This document shows, piece after piece, positions 35,742-45,080 of a stretch of DNA of 64,000 nucleotides. Position 1 is the first letter of the stretch. Every line of letters begins with the position of its first letter. The notes below the pieces were generated by a model that was not told where the DNA came from, ran no database searches, and saw only the letters and a list, made by a program, of their open reading frames with translations. The DNA lies in assembly GCF_038397775.1 (NCBI RefSeq), contig NZ_CP151650.1:2790001-2854000 (forward strand), written 5' to 3'. A program made the position numbers and the translations under genes. This stretch comes from Pseudomonas sp. RC10 (GTDB lineage: Bacteria > Pseudomonadota > Gammaproteobacteria > Pseudomonadales > Pseudomonadaceae).

Positions 35742-36758
35742 TTACCGCACCCGCAACACTACACGGCCCCTCACTGGGTCCTCGTCCAGATGGTTGTGCG
35801 CCTTGCCGAACTGTTCGAACGGCCAGGTGCGATGAATGTCAGGCTTGAGCTGCCCGTTGACGGTCAGTTCATTGATGACCTCCAGAGCGCGTTTCATCGC
35901 CGCGCTGTCCTGTTCGATCCCCAACTCCGCTTTACCGGTGAAGTTTTCCAGGCAGTGCACGAAGAAGCGCATGTTCTTCTTGAACGCCTGCAGGGCCGGG
36001 AACGGCGTGCGGTTGCCACCGCGCAGGCCGTACAGCACCAGGCTGCCCCGAGGCGCAAGAACGTCACCGAGCATCGACATCTGCATGCCGCCAAAACCGT
36101 CAAACACGGCTTCGATGCCTTGGCCCTGGGTCAGGGCGTCGATGCGCAGACAGATGTCGTCCTCATCGGTCACGATCACCCGCTCCGCGCCGTTGGCGAG
36201 CAGGTATTCGCGGTCTTCGGCGTGCTGAGTGGCCGCAATCACCCGCAGGCCGAGCGCCTTGCCCAACTGTACGAACGCGATGCCCGGGCTGTAGGCGGCA
36301 TCAGTGACCAGCACGGTCTGACCCGCCTGAACATGGGCCAGGTCGACAAGGGCGAAGTAGGCCAGCAGCATGGGCGTGTAGTGAACGCTGGCTTCCACCG
36401 GCGTCAATACGTCGGGGTAGCGGACCAGAGCGTTGCGCGGCACCAGCACGTGGTCGCCACACACCGGGTAGTCGTTGGCGCTCATCGCCTTGAAGCTGGC
36501 GACCTTGTCGCCGACTTTCAGATCGGTGACGTCCGGGCCTACAGCCTCGACGATACCGGCCATTTCGCTGCCAATGCCCGCAGGCAGTTGAACGGGGGCG
36601 AGGGCCAGGTTCTGCCGCCACAACACATCGTCCCAGCTGATGCCGATGGCTTCGGCACGAACCAGCACTTCCTGTGGACCGGGTGACCGGTCAGGCTGCT
36701 CCTCGCAACTGAGCACATCGGCTTTGCCGAAGCGATGAAATTTGATGGCGCGGGACAT
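35742..36758 (-). CDS. Zinc-free MDR family oxidoreductase (quinone oxidoreductase-like)
   Basis: 338 residues of the medium-chain dehydrogenase/reductase superfamily. It has the GroES-like N-terminal domain (GIGSEMAGIVEAVGPDVTDL) and an NAD(P)-binding domain (VLVTDAAYSPGIAFVQLGKA in place of the more usual AAAGGVG). The catalytic and structural zinc cysteines are absent, as in quinone oxidoreductases and enoyl reductases. ATG 36758 (MSRAIKF) has GAGG at good spacing. Substrate unknown; a role against reactive carbonyls or quinones is typical. Confidence 0.85.
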   Translation of the reverse strand: MSRAIKFHRFGKADVLSCEEQPDRSPGPQEVLVRAEAIGISWDDVLWRQNLALAPVQLPAGIGSEMAGIVEAVGPDVTDLKVGDKVASFKAMSANDYPVCGDHVLVPRNALVRYPDVLTPVEASVHYTPMLLAYFALVDLAHVQAGQTVLVTDAAYSPGIAFVQLGKALGLRVIAATQHAEDREYLLANGAERVIVTDEDDICLRIDALTQGQGIEAVFDGFGGMQMSMLGDVLAPRGSLVLYGLRGGNRTPFPALQAFKKNMRFFVHCLENFTGKAELGIEQDSAAMKRALEVINELTVNGQLKPDIHRTWPFEQFGKAHNHLDEDPVRGRVVLRVR

Positions 36759-36969
36759 TTCCAACCTCGACTCATGTGATTAGGGTTGTAATGACTTTAC
36801 GGAGGTAGGGCTTTATCGACTATTTCTGTCTGTCGATACCGGACATGCCCGTTATCAATTGGGGTTTTTGGAACTCTCGGCACCGGCGTCCACATAACGT
36901 GTTTTTCGCGGCGCCCATCGCGACGTTCTTTCATCGTTCAACCACAGCAACAGGAATCAGGAACCGGCC

Positions 36970-37440
36970 ATGTCGTGTGATCTTCGCTTCAAACAGGCGT
37001 GCGAGCAGTTGGGTTATGACTTCGAGGGCGAGATCAAGATCGGCGGCAATTACGTGCCGTTGGTGCGCCATGAGGACCAGCTGTACATCAGTGGGCAGAT
37101 TCCTCGGGTCGGCGATACCGTCATGGTGACCGGGCGCGCGGGGGGCGATGTCACCCTGGAACAGGCGCAGTTGGGTGCGAAGATCAGCGCCCTGCGCGCC
37201 ATCGCATTGTTGCAGCGCAGCCTGGGCAGCCTCGACCAGGTTAAACGGGTGCTGCGCATGACCCTGTTCGTGCAGTGCACCGACAGTTTCACCCAGCAGA
37301 GTGAAGTGGCGGACGGCGCCTCTGAGTTGCTGTTCTTCGTGTTCGGCGAGGCGGGGGCTCACACGCGCAGTTCGGTGGGGGTGTACCAATTGCCGAAGAA
37401 CGCGACGGTGGAAATGGATTTGATTGCGGTGGCGGGGTAG
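36970..37440 (+). CDS. RidA-family protein (YjgF/YER057c, longer subfamily)
   Basis: 156 residues with the chorismate-mutase-like fold signature. LYISGQIPRVGD and the C-terminal GEAGAHTRSSVGVYQLPKNA place it in the COG0251 group, and the Arg in HTRSS is the position RidA uses to contact the imine substrate. At about 155 residues it belongs to the longer Rid subfamilies, whose imine deaminase activity is not always proven. It stands upstream of a large repeat array with no operon partner. Confidence 0.85.
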   Translation: MSCDLRFKQACEQLGYDFEGEIKIGGNYVPLVRHEDQLYISGQIPRVGDTVMVTGRAGGDVTLEQAQLGAKISALRAIALLQRSLGSLDQVKRVLRMTLFVQCTDSFTQQSEVADGASELLFFVFGEAGAHTRSSVGVYQLPKNATVEMDLIAVAG

Positions 37441-37537
37441 CGAAATTCACCTTAGCTTCCTGTGGCGTGCCCGGATGTCGGCGCATGAACCCCATCCCCC
37501 GCGCCGCCAGGGGCACTATCCCAGCACGCCGCATACC

Positions 37538-38543
37538 TTGTGGGAGACGCCGGAAATACGACGGCAGCGACAGCGTCGTGTCAGGGTTGAATGCATTCGC
37601 TGACACACCGCCTTCGCGGCCGTCGCACAGCTCCGGCTGCTCCCACAGGTTTTGTGCCAGGCCCCACTTCCGTAGCGACGGAGATTCTGTAGGAGACGCC
37701 GGAGGTACGACGGCTGCGACAGCGTCGGGTCAGGGTTGAATGCATTCGCTGACACACCGCCTTCGCGGCCGTCGCACAGCTCCGGCTGCTCCCACAGGTT
37801 TTGTGCCAGGCACCACTTCCGTAGCGACGGAGATTCTGTAGGAGACGCCGGAGGTACGACGGCAGCGACAGCGTCGGGTCAGGGTTGAATGCATTCGCTG
37901 ACACACCGCCTTCGCGGCCGTCGCACAGCTCCGGCTGCTCCCACAGGTTTTGTGCCAGGCCCCACTTCCGTAGCGACGGAGATTCTGTAGGAGACGCCGG
38001 AGGTACGACGGCAGCGACAGCGTCGTGTCAGGGTTGAATGCATCCGCTGACACACCGCCTTCGCGGCCGTCGCACAGCTCCGGCTGCTCCCACAGGTTTT
38101 GTGGCAGGCACCACTTTCGTAGCGACGGAGATTCTGTAGGAGACGCCGGAGGTACGACGGCAGCGACAGCGTCGGGTCAGGGTTGAATGCATTCGCTGAC
38201 ACACCGCCTTCGCGGCCGTCGCACAGCTCCGGCAGCTCCCACAGGTTTTGTGCCAGGCCCCAATTACGTAGCGACGGAGATACTGTGGGAGACGCCGGAG
38301 GTACGACGGCAGCGACAGCGTCGGGTCAGGGTTGAATGCATTCGCTGACACACCGCCTTCGCGGCCGTCGCACAGCTCCGGCTGCTCCCACAGGTTTTGT
38401 GCCAGGCACCACTTTCGTAGCGACGGAGATTCTGTAGGAGACGCCGGAGGTACGACGGCAGCGACAGCGTCGTGTCAGGGTTGAATGCATTCGCTGACAC
38501 ACCGCCTTCGCGGTCGTCGCACAGCTCCGGCTGCTCCCACAGG
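37538..38543. repeat. Tandem array of seven REP doublets, period 149 bp
   Basis: The unit GGAGACGCCGGA begins at 37543, 37692, 37841, 37990, 38139, 38288 and 38437, exactly 149 bases apart each time. Each unit has a left arm (GGAG-CGCCGGAG-CGACGGC), about 55 bases of centre (TGAATGCATTCGCTGACAC), an inverted right arm (GCCGTCGCACAGCTCCGGCT, then GCTCCCACAG) and, except in the last, a linker of about 42 bases (TTTTGTGCCAGGC, GTAGCGACGGAGATTCTG). Copies differ by scattered substitutions. No gene lies within it. Confidence 0.95.
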
Positions 38544-38602
38544 TGCGGTGTTGGTCGCAGACTTTGAGCCACCCCCGCTGCGGCGTGCCCGGTTCCGGCT
38601 TT

Positions 38603-39505
38603 TCATTTCCCCCACGCCGCCAGGGCGCTCTCGACGAAATGCCTGACCTTGGGCAGTCGGTAGCGGTCCTGGGGGTACATCAGCCACATCGGGCGGCTCG
38701 GTGGCGTGTAGGCCTGCAATAACGGAATCAGGGTGCCGGCCTTCAAATCCTCGCTGATCAGCACGTCCGGCAGCATCGCCACGCCCATGCCCGCCAAGGC
38801 CGCCTGACGCAGGGCGGGGGAGCTGTTGACGATCATCGGGCCGGACACCGGAATTTCCATCACGCCTTCAGGCCCTGTCAGCTTCCACAGCTTGTCGGCG
38901 GCGCGCCAGTCGTCGCCTGCGGGGTAGGCGAACGCCAGGCAGTTGTGATCGCGCAGGTCGTCTGCCGTGTGCGGCGTGCCCCGGCGGTTCAGGTAATCCT
39001 GCGACGCGCAGATGGTCAGGGTGTAGTCGCGCAGGGGGCGGGCGATCAAGGCCGATGACTCGGGGACGCCCAAGCGGATCGCGGCGTCAAACCCGTGCTC
39101 GACCAGGTCCATCAATTGGTTGCTCAGCACCAGTTCCACCTTGATTTCCGGGTAGCGCTGGGTGAACGCACTGAGCATCGGCGACAGCCGTTCAGCGCCA
39201 AACGCCGGGGCTGCCGTGAGGCGCAACGTGCCGCTGGGCTGGGTCTGCACGTGTTCGGCCATGCGCTCGGAGTCATTGACCAGCCCCAGCACCTCGACAC
39301 AACGGCGGTAATACTGAATGCCGAATTCCGTCAGGTTCTGGCGACGGGTCGTACGCTGCAACAGGCTCACGCCCAGACGTTGCTCCAGCGCCTTGAGGTG
39401 ATTGCCTACCATTGTCGTCGACATTTCGCACTGGCGGGCGGCCGCGGTCATGCTGCCGGTCTCCACCACTTTCACGAACACGGTCATCGCCTGGAACACG
39501 TCCAT
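38603..39505 (-). CDS. LysR-family transcriptional regulator
   Basis: 300 residues from ATG 39505 ([15 protein letters not shown]), with AGGA upstream. The N-terminal winged helix is clear ([36 protein letters not shown]), followed by a LysR substrate domain ([21 protein letters not shown]). It is divergent from the ArgD-like aminotransferase across 99 bases, the standard arrangement of a LysR regulator and its target. Its effector is unknown. Downstream lies the REP array. Confidence 0.92.
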   Translation of the reverse strand: MDVFQAMTVFVKVVETGSMTAAARQCEMSTTMVGNHLKALEQRLGVSLLQRTTRRQNLTEFGIQYYRRCVEVLGLVNDSERMAEHVQTQPSGTLRLTAAPAFGAERLSPMLSAFTQRYPEIKVELVLSNQLMDLVEHGFDAAIRLGVPESSALIARPLRDYTLTICASQDYLNRRGTPHTADDLRDHNCLAFAYPAGDDWRAADKLWKLTGPEGVMEIPVSGPMIVNSSPALRQAALAGMGVAMLPDVLISEDLKAGTLIPLLQAYTPPSRPMWLMYPQDRYRLPKVRHFVESALAAWGK

Positions 39506-39604
39506 TATCAAGTCCTGCTTAAAAGTCACTCAAGAATGTCGATCTTTATACAGGAAAACGGGTTAACGATACTGGCGTCACACACCACTGCTGGAGCGAA
39601 ACCC

Positions 39605-40789
39605 ATGACCGCCGCCTGCCTGATGAACACTTACAAATCGATGCCCTTGAGTTTCGTCAGAGGCGAAGGCGCGCAACTCTGGGACGACACCGGTCGCCAA
39701 TACCTCGATGCCGTGGCGGGCGTCGCCGTGACCAACGTCGGCCACAGCCATCCGCAGATCGTCGCAGCCATCACCGAGCAGGCGGGTTTGCTGCTGCACA
39801 CCTCCAACCATTACCGCATCGACTGGCAGCAGCAACTGGCGGCCAGACTGACGCAGCTTGCCGGGCTGGATCAGGCGTTCTTCAACAATTCCGGCGCCGA
39901 GGCCAATGAAACGGCGCTCAAACTGGCGCGGCTGTATGGCTGGGCCAAGGGCATCGAGCAACCGCTGGTGCTGGTGATGGACAACGCGTTTCATGGCCGC
40001 ACGCTCGGGACGTTATCGGCCAGTGACAACGGTGCGGCGCGGCTGGGGTATCAGCCGATGTCCGGGGAATTCATCAAGGTGCCGTTCGGCGACATGGGCG
40101 CGATCAAACAGGCCGCCGCGATTTACGGCGAACGGATCGTCGCAGTGATGCTGGAGCCGGTGCAAGGCGAGGGCGGCGTGGCCGTGCCGCCGCCGGGGTA
40201 TTTGAAAGCCGTGCGCGCCCATTGCACGCAGAACGCCTGGCTGATGATCCTCGACGAAATCCAGACCGGCATCGGGCGCACCGGGCGCTGGTTCGCGTAC
40301 CAACACGACGGCATCGTTCCGGATGTCGTGACACTGGCGAAAGCGCTGGGCAATGGCATCCCCATTGGCGCCTGCCTTGCCACCACGGCTGTGGCCCGGC
40401 TGTTCACCCCTGGCAGCCACGGCAGCACCTTCGGCGGCAACCCGATGGCGTGCCGGGTCGGCTGCACGGTGCTGGACATCATCGAACGCGAAGGCCTGCT
40501 GAACAACGCGGCCGGGCAGGGCGAACGGCTGCTGACCCTGCTGCGCGATGCCTTGGCCGGGCACCCGAATGTGGTGCAGGTGCGCGGGATGGGGTTGATG
40601 GTGGGGATCGAGTTGAAGGCGCCGGTGCGGGATCTGTGCCTGATGGTGGCGCAGGAATATGGCGTGTTGATCAACGTGACGCGGGGCCAGACCATTCGGT
40701 TGCTGCCGCCGTTGATCATTGATGACGGGGATGTGGAGCGGATCGTGGCGGCTATGCTGGGAGTGTTGGGTGGAACGGGCAGGGATTGA
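39605..40789 (+). CDS. Acetylornithine aminotransferase-like class III aminotransferase
   Basis: 394 residues from ATG 39605 ([17 protein letters not shown]), with GGAG upstream. It is a PLP-dependent fold-type I, class III enzyme with [44 protein letters not shown] and the PLP lysine in [13 protein letters not shown], all close to ArgD. It transfers an amino group between N-acetylornithine-like substrates and 2-oxoglutarate. Because it stands alone under a divergent LysR regulator rather than in an arginine operon, it is likely a paralogue for another omega-amino substrate. Confidence 0.88.
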   Translation: MTAACLMNTYKSMPLSFVRGEGAQLWDDTGRQYLDAVAGVAVTNVGHSHPQIVAAITEQAGLLLHTSNHYRIDWQQQLAARLTQLAGLDQAFFNNSGAEANETALKLARLYGWAKGIEQPLVLVMDNAFHGRTLGTLSASDNGAARLGYQPMSGEFIKVPFGDMGAIKQAAAIYGERIVAVMLEPVQGEGGVAVPPPGYLKAVRAHCTQNAWLMILDEIQTGIGRTGRWFAYQHDGIVPDVVTLAKALGNGIPIGACLATTAVARLFTPGSHGSTFGGNPMACRVGCTVLDIIEREGLLNNAAGQGERLLTLLRDALAGHPNVVQVRGMGLMVGIELKAPVRDLCLMVAQEYGVLINVTRGQTIRLLPPLIIDDGDVERIVAAMLGVLGGTGRD

Positions 40790-40841
40790 TGTTGTTTTCG
40801 TCTGGCGAGGTGTGTCAGGCAGACCGTGTGCACAGGGTTTG

Positions 40842-40885
40842 CTGTCGCTTCGCGACAGATCGCGAGCAAGCTTGCTCCCACGGCC
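40842..40885. repeat. Two short palindromes in the convergent gap
   Basis: CTGTCGC-TTC-GCGACAG (40842-40858) is a perfect seven-base hairpin, followed by the perfect palindrome GAGCAAGCTTGCTC (40864-40877) running into a REP-like CCCACGG. They lie between the convergent aminotransferase and peptidase genes and may end transcription in both directions, although no T-tract follows. Confidence 0.6.
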
Positions 40886-41027
40886 TCCGGCCAGAAGCAG
40901 GAGCCATGGCCGCGTCGTGCCCAGCTTCTGCCGAAAGCGTGGGACTGCCGGGGTGGCACCCCACCTTGCTTGCGATCTGCCGGGAACCGGCAGCAGGACC
41001 GGATACCTCGATTGCATCAGGCAGACC

Positions 41028-42266
41028 TTACTTCTCCGCCGACAACGTCATGATCATCGCCGCCGACAGGTACAGCCTCGGGGCGATGCTGGTCAGGTCG
41101 GAATACTCGTCATCCGCATGTAGCCCGGCGCCGACGACGCCCAAGGTTTCCAGCACGGCAGGCTTCTGGTTGTCCGGGACGTAGGCGTAACCGGCATCGG
41201 TGCCAAAGCGCATGGCGATGGGTTCGATGGAGCGACCGATCTTGCCGTACAGCGTCTGTGCGGTTTTGGCGAGGTCTTCGCTGGCGGGGTTTTTCACCAG
41301 GGGTGGACGGCCCTTTTCGAGGCGGAAGGTGACCTCGGTCCCGTCGATCAGCTTGTCTTTCACGATGCGTTCACCGTCGGCCTGCACCCGGTCCGATTCA
41401 CTCAGGTCCGAATAACGCATGTCACCCTCGGCCGAGGCGCTGGAAGGAATAATGTTGCGCTTTTCGCCACCCTTGATCAGCGTCCAGTTCACGGTCGTGC
41501 CCTTGGCCGGGTCGCCCAGGTCCTTGAGTTGAACCAGCTGGTGGGCCAACTCCATCGCCGCGTTGCGGCCCGCTTCAGGCGCCGATCCTGCGTGGGACGA
41601 CTTGCCCTTGACGTCGACGAACACCCCGTTGATGCCGTTGGTGGCGACGGTCACGGCGTCTTTGTCCGGCGGCTCGTACGAGAACACGTAGTCGTGCTTG
41701 CGCGCGAGGTCGGCGATCAGTTTTTTCGAGCCTGCCGAGCCGGTTTCTTCATCGGGGTTAAACAGCACGGTAATCGTGCCGAAACCTTTGAATTTTTGAT
41801 CTTGCAGCAGTTTCAGCGTGTGCAAGACCATCGCCACGCCACCCTTGGCATCCGCCACGCCCGGACCGTAGGCCCGGTCGCCATCGATGCGGAACGGGCG
41901 CTTGGCGGCAGTGCCCGGGCCGAACACGGTGTCGTAGTGAATCATCAGCAGAAAAGTCTTGTTGCCGGTGCCTTTGATTGTGCCGACGATGTTGTCCCCG
42001 GCAGACGGGGTGGCTGGCGTCGTCTCGACCGTGGCGCCCAGCGACTTGAGCCGGTCCACCAAGACCGCGCTGACGGTTTTCAGCCCCGGCGCCTGGCCGG
42101 TGCCAGTGTCGATGTCCACCAATTGCTTGACGGTGGCCAGGTAAGGCTTCTGTTCAGCTTCGGCTTTTTTCAGCAGTTGATCGGGCGGCAGGTCGGCCGC
42201 GAAGGCCATGGAGCAAAGCAGCGAGGCGGCCACGGCGGTCGCCAGGGAAGTACGTCGAACGAGCAT
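41028..42266 (-). CDS. Secreted M20-family peptidase (glutamate carboxypeptidase-like)
   Basis: 412 residues. A signal peptide ends around SMAFA/ADLP. The metal-binding residues of M20 are present: LLMIHYDTVFGPG (His-x-Asp), GVADAKGG (Asp), NPDEETGS (Glu pair) and the C-terminal GAGLHADDEY. Closest in appearance to carboxypeptidase G2, a periplasmic zinc enzyme removing C-terminal glutamate from N-acyl compounds such as folates. ATG 42266 has GAGGGA upstream. True specificity is not visible. Confidence 0.9.
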   Translation of the reverse strand: MLVRRTSLATAVAASLLCSMAFAADLPPDQLLKKAEAEQKPYLATVKQLVDIDTGTGQAPGLKTVSAVLVDRLKSLGATVETTPATPSAGDNIVGTIKGTGNKTFLLMIHYDTVFGPGTAAKRPFRIDGDRAYGPGVADAKGGVAMVLHTLKLLQDQKFKGFGTITVLFNPDEETGSAGSKKLIADLARKHDYVFSYEPPDKDAVTVATNGINGVFVDVKGKSSHAGSAPEAGRNAAMELAHQLVQLKDLGDPAKGTTVNWTLIKGGEKRNIIPSSASAEGDMRYSDLSESDRVQADGERIVKDKLIDGTEVTFRLEKGRPPLVKNPASEDLAKTAQTLYGKIGRSIEPIAMRFGTDAGYAYVPDNQKPAVLETLGVVGAGLHADDEYSDLTSIAPRLYLSAAMIMTLSAEK

Positions 42267-42435
42267 GCTGGATCCCTCAGATGATGTGCGAGTCTCGTAG
42301 GGTCTGATCACCCGTGGTTCGGCATTGTTCCCCTCGAATGAATGGGTGAGCCGTGAAGAGGCGTGTACGACGCGCTTTCCCACACCGATCCCCGTAGAAT
42401 CCCACCTCGGCACGTGAGTTTTCGAGGTTGCAGCG

Positions 42436-44799
42436 GTGGATTTACAGCAGGGCTTTGTCCTGACCCGGCAATGGCGTGATACGGACGCGGGGACGGAGGT
42501 GGACGTCTGGTTGGCCACCGACGACGGCCCGCGTCACCTGCGCTTGCCCCTTCAAACTTCCACGGCGTTCATTCCGGAACAGCACCGGGCGAGGGCCGAG
42601 GCGGTGTTGCGGCAGGAACAGGGCGTCGAGCTCAAGCCATTGCAGCTCTGCGATTTTCGCCACCGTCCGGTGCTGGGCCTTTACACACAGCACCATCGCC
42701 AATTGATGGGGTTGGAGAAAGCGCTGCGTCAGGCCAGTGTCGACGTCTACGAAGCCGACATCCGTCCGCCCGAGCGCTACCTGATGGAGCGTTTCATCAC
42801 CGCGCCGGTGCAGTTCAGCGGCACCCCCGATGCCGACGGTATCTGGCAGAACGCGCAACTCAAACCCGATCCTCACTATCGCCCGCGCCTGAAACTGGTG
42901 TCTTTGGACATCGAAACCACCGAGCGCGGGGAGCTGTATTCCATCGGACTGGAAGGCTGCGGCGAGCGGCAGGTGTACATGCTTGGCCCGCCCAATGGCG
43001 ATGATTCCATCGTCGATTTCAAACTCGATTATTGCGACAGTCGCGCGCAGTTGCTGGAACGGCTCAATGACTGGATGGCCTTGCACGACCCCGACGCAAT
43101 TATCGGCTGGAACGTCGTGCAATTCGATTTGCGCGTGTTGCACGAACACTCCCGCCGCCTCAACGTGCCGCTGCGTCTGGGGCGTGACGGCGAGGCCATG
43201 GGCTGGCGTGAACATGGCGCGCGCAACAGCCATTTCTTCGCCTCGGCAGCGGGGCGTCTGATCATCGACGGGATCGAGGGCCTGCGCTCGGCGACCTGGA
43301 GTTTTCCGTCGTTCAGCCTGGAAAACGTGTCGCAGACCCTGCTGGGCGAAGGCAAGGCCATCGACACGCCTTACCAGCGCATGGACGAAATCAACCGCAT
43401 GTTCGCTGAGGACAAGCCCGCACTGGCGCGCTACAACCTCAAGGACTGCGAGCTGGTGACGCGGATTTTCGAAAAGACCGAGCTGCTGACATTTCTGCTC
43501 GAACGCGCCACGGTCACCGGCTTGCCTGCCGACCGCAGCGGCGGTTCAGTGGCGGCGTTCGAGCATCTTTACATGCCGTTGATGCACCGGCAGGGTTTCG
43601 TCGCGCCGAACCTCGGCGAACGCATGCCCGAAGCCAGCCCCGGCGGGTTCGTCATGGATTCTCGCCCTGGCCTGTACGAGTCGGTGCTGGTGCTGGACTA
43701 CAAGAGCCTGTACCCGTCGATCATTCGCAGTTTTCTCATCGACCCGGTGGGCCTGATCGAAGGCCTGAAACACCCTGATGACAGCAAGTCCGTGGAAGGC
43801 TTTCGCGGCGGGCGTTTTTCCCGCACCCGGCATTGCCTGCCAGCCATCGTCGCCCGGGTCGCCGAGGGCCGCGAGGTCGCCAAACGCGAGCGCAACGCGC
43901 CGCTGTCCCAAGCCCTGAAAATCATCATGAACGCTTTCTACGGCGTGCTCGGTTCCAGCGGCTGCCGCTTCTTCGACACCCGGCTCGCGTCGTCCATCAC
44001 GATGCGCGGCCATCAGATCATGCGACGGACCCGCGAACTCATCGAAGCCCAAGGCTACGAGGTGATCTACGGCGACACCGACTCGACCTTCGTCTGGCTC
44101 AAGCGGCGTCACGGTCAGGAAGAGGCGGCGCAGATCGGCAACGCGCTGGTCAAGGGCGTCAACGACTGGTGGCGCGAGCATCTGCAGGCAGAATACGGCC
44201 TGGAAAGCGCCCTTGAATTGCAATTCGAAACCCACTTCAAACGCTTTCTGATGCCGACCATTCGCGGCGCGGAAGAGGGCAGTAAAAAGCGTTACGCCGG
44301 GCTGGTCACCCGCGCCAATGGCGAAGACGAGATGGTCTACAAAGGCCTGGAGGTGGTGCGCACCGACTGGTCGCCGCTGGCCCAGACCTTCCAGAAAGAA
44401 CTCTATCTGCGCATCTTCAACAGCCGGCCGTTCGACGACTATGTGCGTGATTACGTGCGTCGCACCCTTGCCGGGGAACTGGACGACCAGTTGATCTACC
44501 GCAAACGCCTGCGCCGTCCGCTGGACGACTACGAACGCAACGTCCCACCCCACGTCCGCGCCGCCCGCCTGGCCGATGAATACAACCGTCAGCAGGGGCG
44601 CCCGTTGCAATACCAGAACCGGGGCTGGATCAGCTACGTCATCACCCTGGCCGGGCCGGAGCCGCTGGAAGTCCGCACCGCGCCGATCGACTACGACCAC
44701 TACATCACCCGGCAGCTGCAGCCGATTGCAGATGCGATTTTGCCGTTCGTGCAGGAAGATTTCGCGACGTTGATTGGGGGGCAGATGGGGTTGTTTTGA
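42436..44799 (+). CDS. polB: DNA polymerase II (family B)
   Basis: 787 residues from GTG 42436. The 3'-5' exonuclease motifs are LDIETTERG (D158, E160), [12 protein letters not shown] and YNLKDCELV. The polymerase motifs are [33 protein letters not shown] and [10 protein letters not shown] (D547, D549). All catalytic positions are intact, so this is an active proofreading polymerase of the Pol II type used in replication restart and translesion synthesis. SD GAGG lies before the GTG. I found no LexA-type CTG-N10-CAG box in the 169 bases upstream. Confidence 0.95.
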   Translation: MDLQQGFVLTRQWRDTDAGTEVDVWLATDDGPRHLRLPLQTSTAFIPEQHRARAEAVLRQEQGVELKPLQLCDFRHRPVLGLYTQHHRQLMGLEKALRQASVDVYEADIRPPERYLMERFITAPVQFSGTPDADGIWQNAQLKPDPHYRPRLKLVSLDIETTERGELYSIGLEGCGERQVYMLGPPNGDDSIVDFKLDYCDSRAQLLERLNDWMALHDPDAIIGWNVVQFDLRVLHEHSRRLNVPLRLGRDGEAMGWREHGARNSHFFASAAGRLIIDGIEGLRSATWSFPSFSLENVSQTLLGEGKAIDTPYQRMDEINRMFAEDKPALARYNLKDCELVTRIFEKTELLTFLLERATVTGLPADRSGGSVAAFEHLYMPLMHRQGFVAPNLGERMPEASPGGFVMDSRPGLYESVLVLDYKSLYPSIIRSFLIDPVGLIEGLKHPDDSKSVEGFRGGRFSRTRHCLPAIVARVAEGREVAKRERNAPLSQALKIIMNAFYGVLGSSGCRFFDTRLASSITMRGHQIMRRTRELIEAQGYEVIYGDTDSTFVWLKRRHGQEEAAQIGNALVKGVNDWWREHLQAEYGLESALELQFETHFKRFLMPTIRGAEEGSKKRYAGLVTRANGEDEMVYKGLEVVRTDWSPLAQTFQKELYLRIFNSRPFDDYVRDYVRRTLAGELDDQLIYRKRLRRPLDDYERNVPPHVRAARLADEYNRQQGRPLQYQNRGWISYVITLAGPEPLEVRTAPIDYDHYITRQLQPIADAILPFVQEDFATLIGGQMGLF

Positions 44800-44882
44800 A
44801 CCTGGAGGGCCGTTGAAAACCAAGGTATCCGGTCTGATATGACGAGACCCACAATCAGCCCGCCTTTCATCGCCCTCAAAAA

Positions 44883-44894
44883 GCAAGCGCTTGC
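44883..44894. promoter_or_regulatory. LacI-family operator upstream of the sugar operon
   Basis: GCAAGCGCTTGC is a perfect 12-bp palindrome with the central CG of LacI/GalR operators. It lies 103 bases before the leader frame and 183 before the ATPase start, with the LacI regulator gene at the end of the same operon. Confidence 0.7.
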
Positions 44895-44996
44895 GTGAAT
44901 CGATTCAGCTGTTCTAGAGTGTTTCAACGTTATTCCCGAGCGCCACCCGAACATGAGGTGGATCGCCGATAAGAACAAGAAACCTCGGAGAGACCC

Positions 44997-45080
44997 ATGA
45001 ACAGCTTTTTGGCTGGATTTTCGCGTGTTTTCCCTGCGCTTTATGCGCTGTTTTCCCCTGTTTCAGGCACTCTCACATGA
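44997..45080 (+). CDS. 27-residue leader peptide frame coupled to the ABC ATPase
   Basis: ATG 44997 has an SD (CGGAGAG) at good spacing and opens [20 protein letters not shown], 27 residues in all, rich in Phe and aromatic or hydrophobic residues. Its TGA overlaps the ATG of the ATPase gene as ATGA (45077-45080), so ribosomes finishing it could re-initiate on the ATPase. The ATPase start itself has no clear SD. It could be a leader or attenuator peptide, a small membrane peptide, or a degraded N-terminus. Function unknown. Confidence 0.55.
   Translation: MNSFLAGFSRVFPALYALFSPVSGTLT

Noticed and set aside
37581..38351. Several nearly identical 107-codon frames on the - strand within the repeat array
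   Set aside because: They recur exactly every 149 bases because the DNA repeats. They have no SD and are made of palindromic repeat sequence, so they are not a gene family.
37538..38543. CRISPR array
   Set aside because: The period is 149 bp, the 'spacers' are themselves repeated and palindromic, and no cas genes are present. It is a REP array.
42267..42435. SOS (LexA) control of polB
   Set aside because: No CTG-N10-CAG box with an AT-rich centre was found in the upstream 169 bases.
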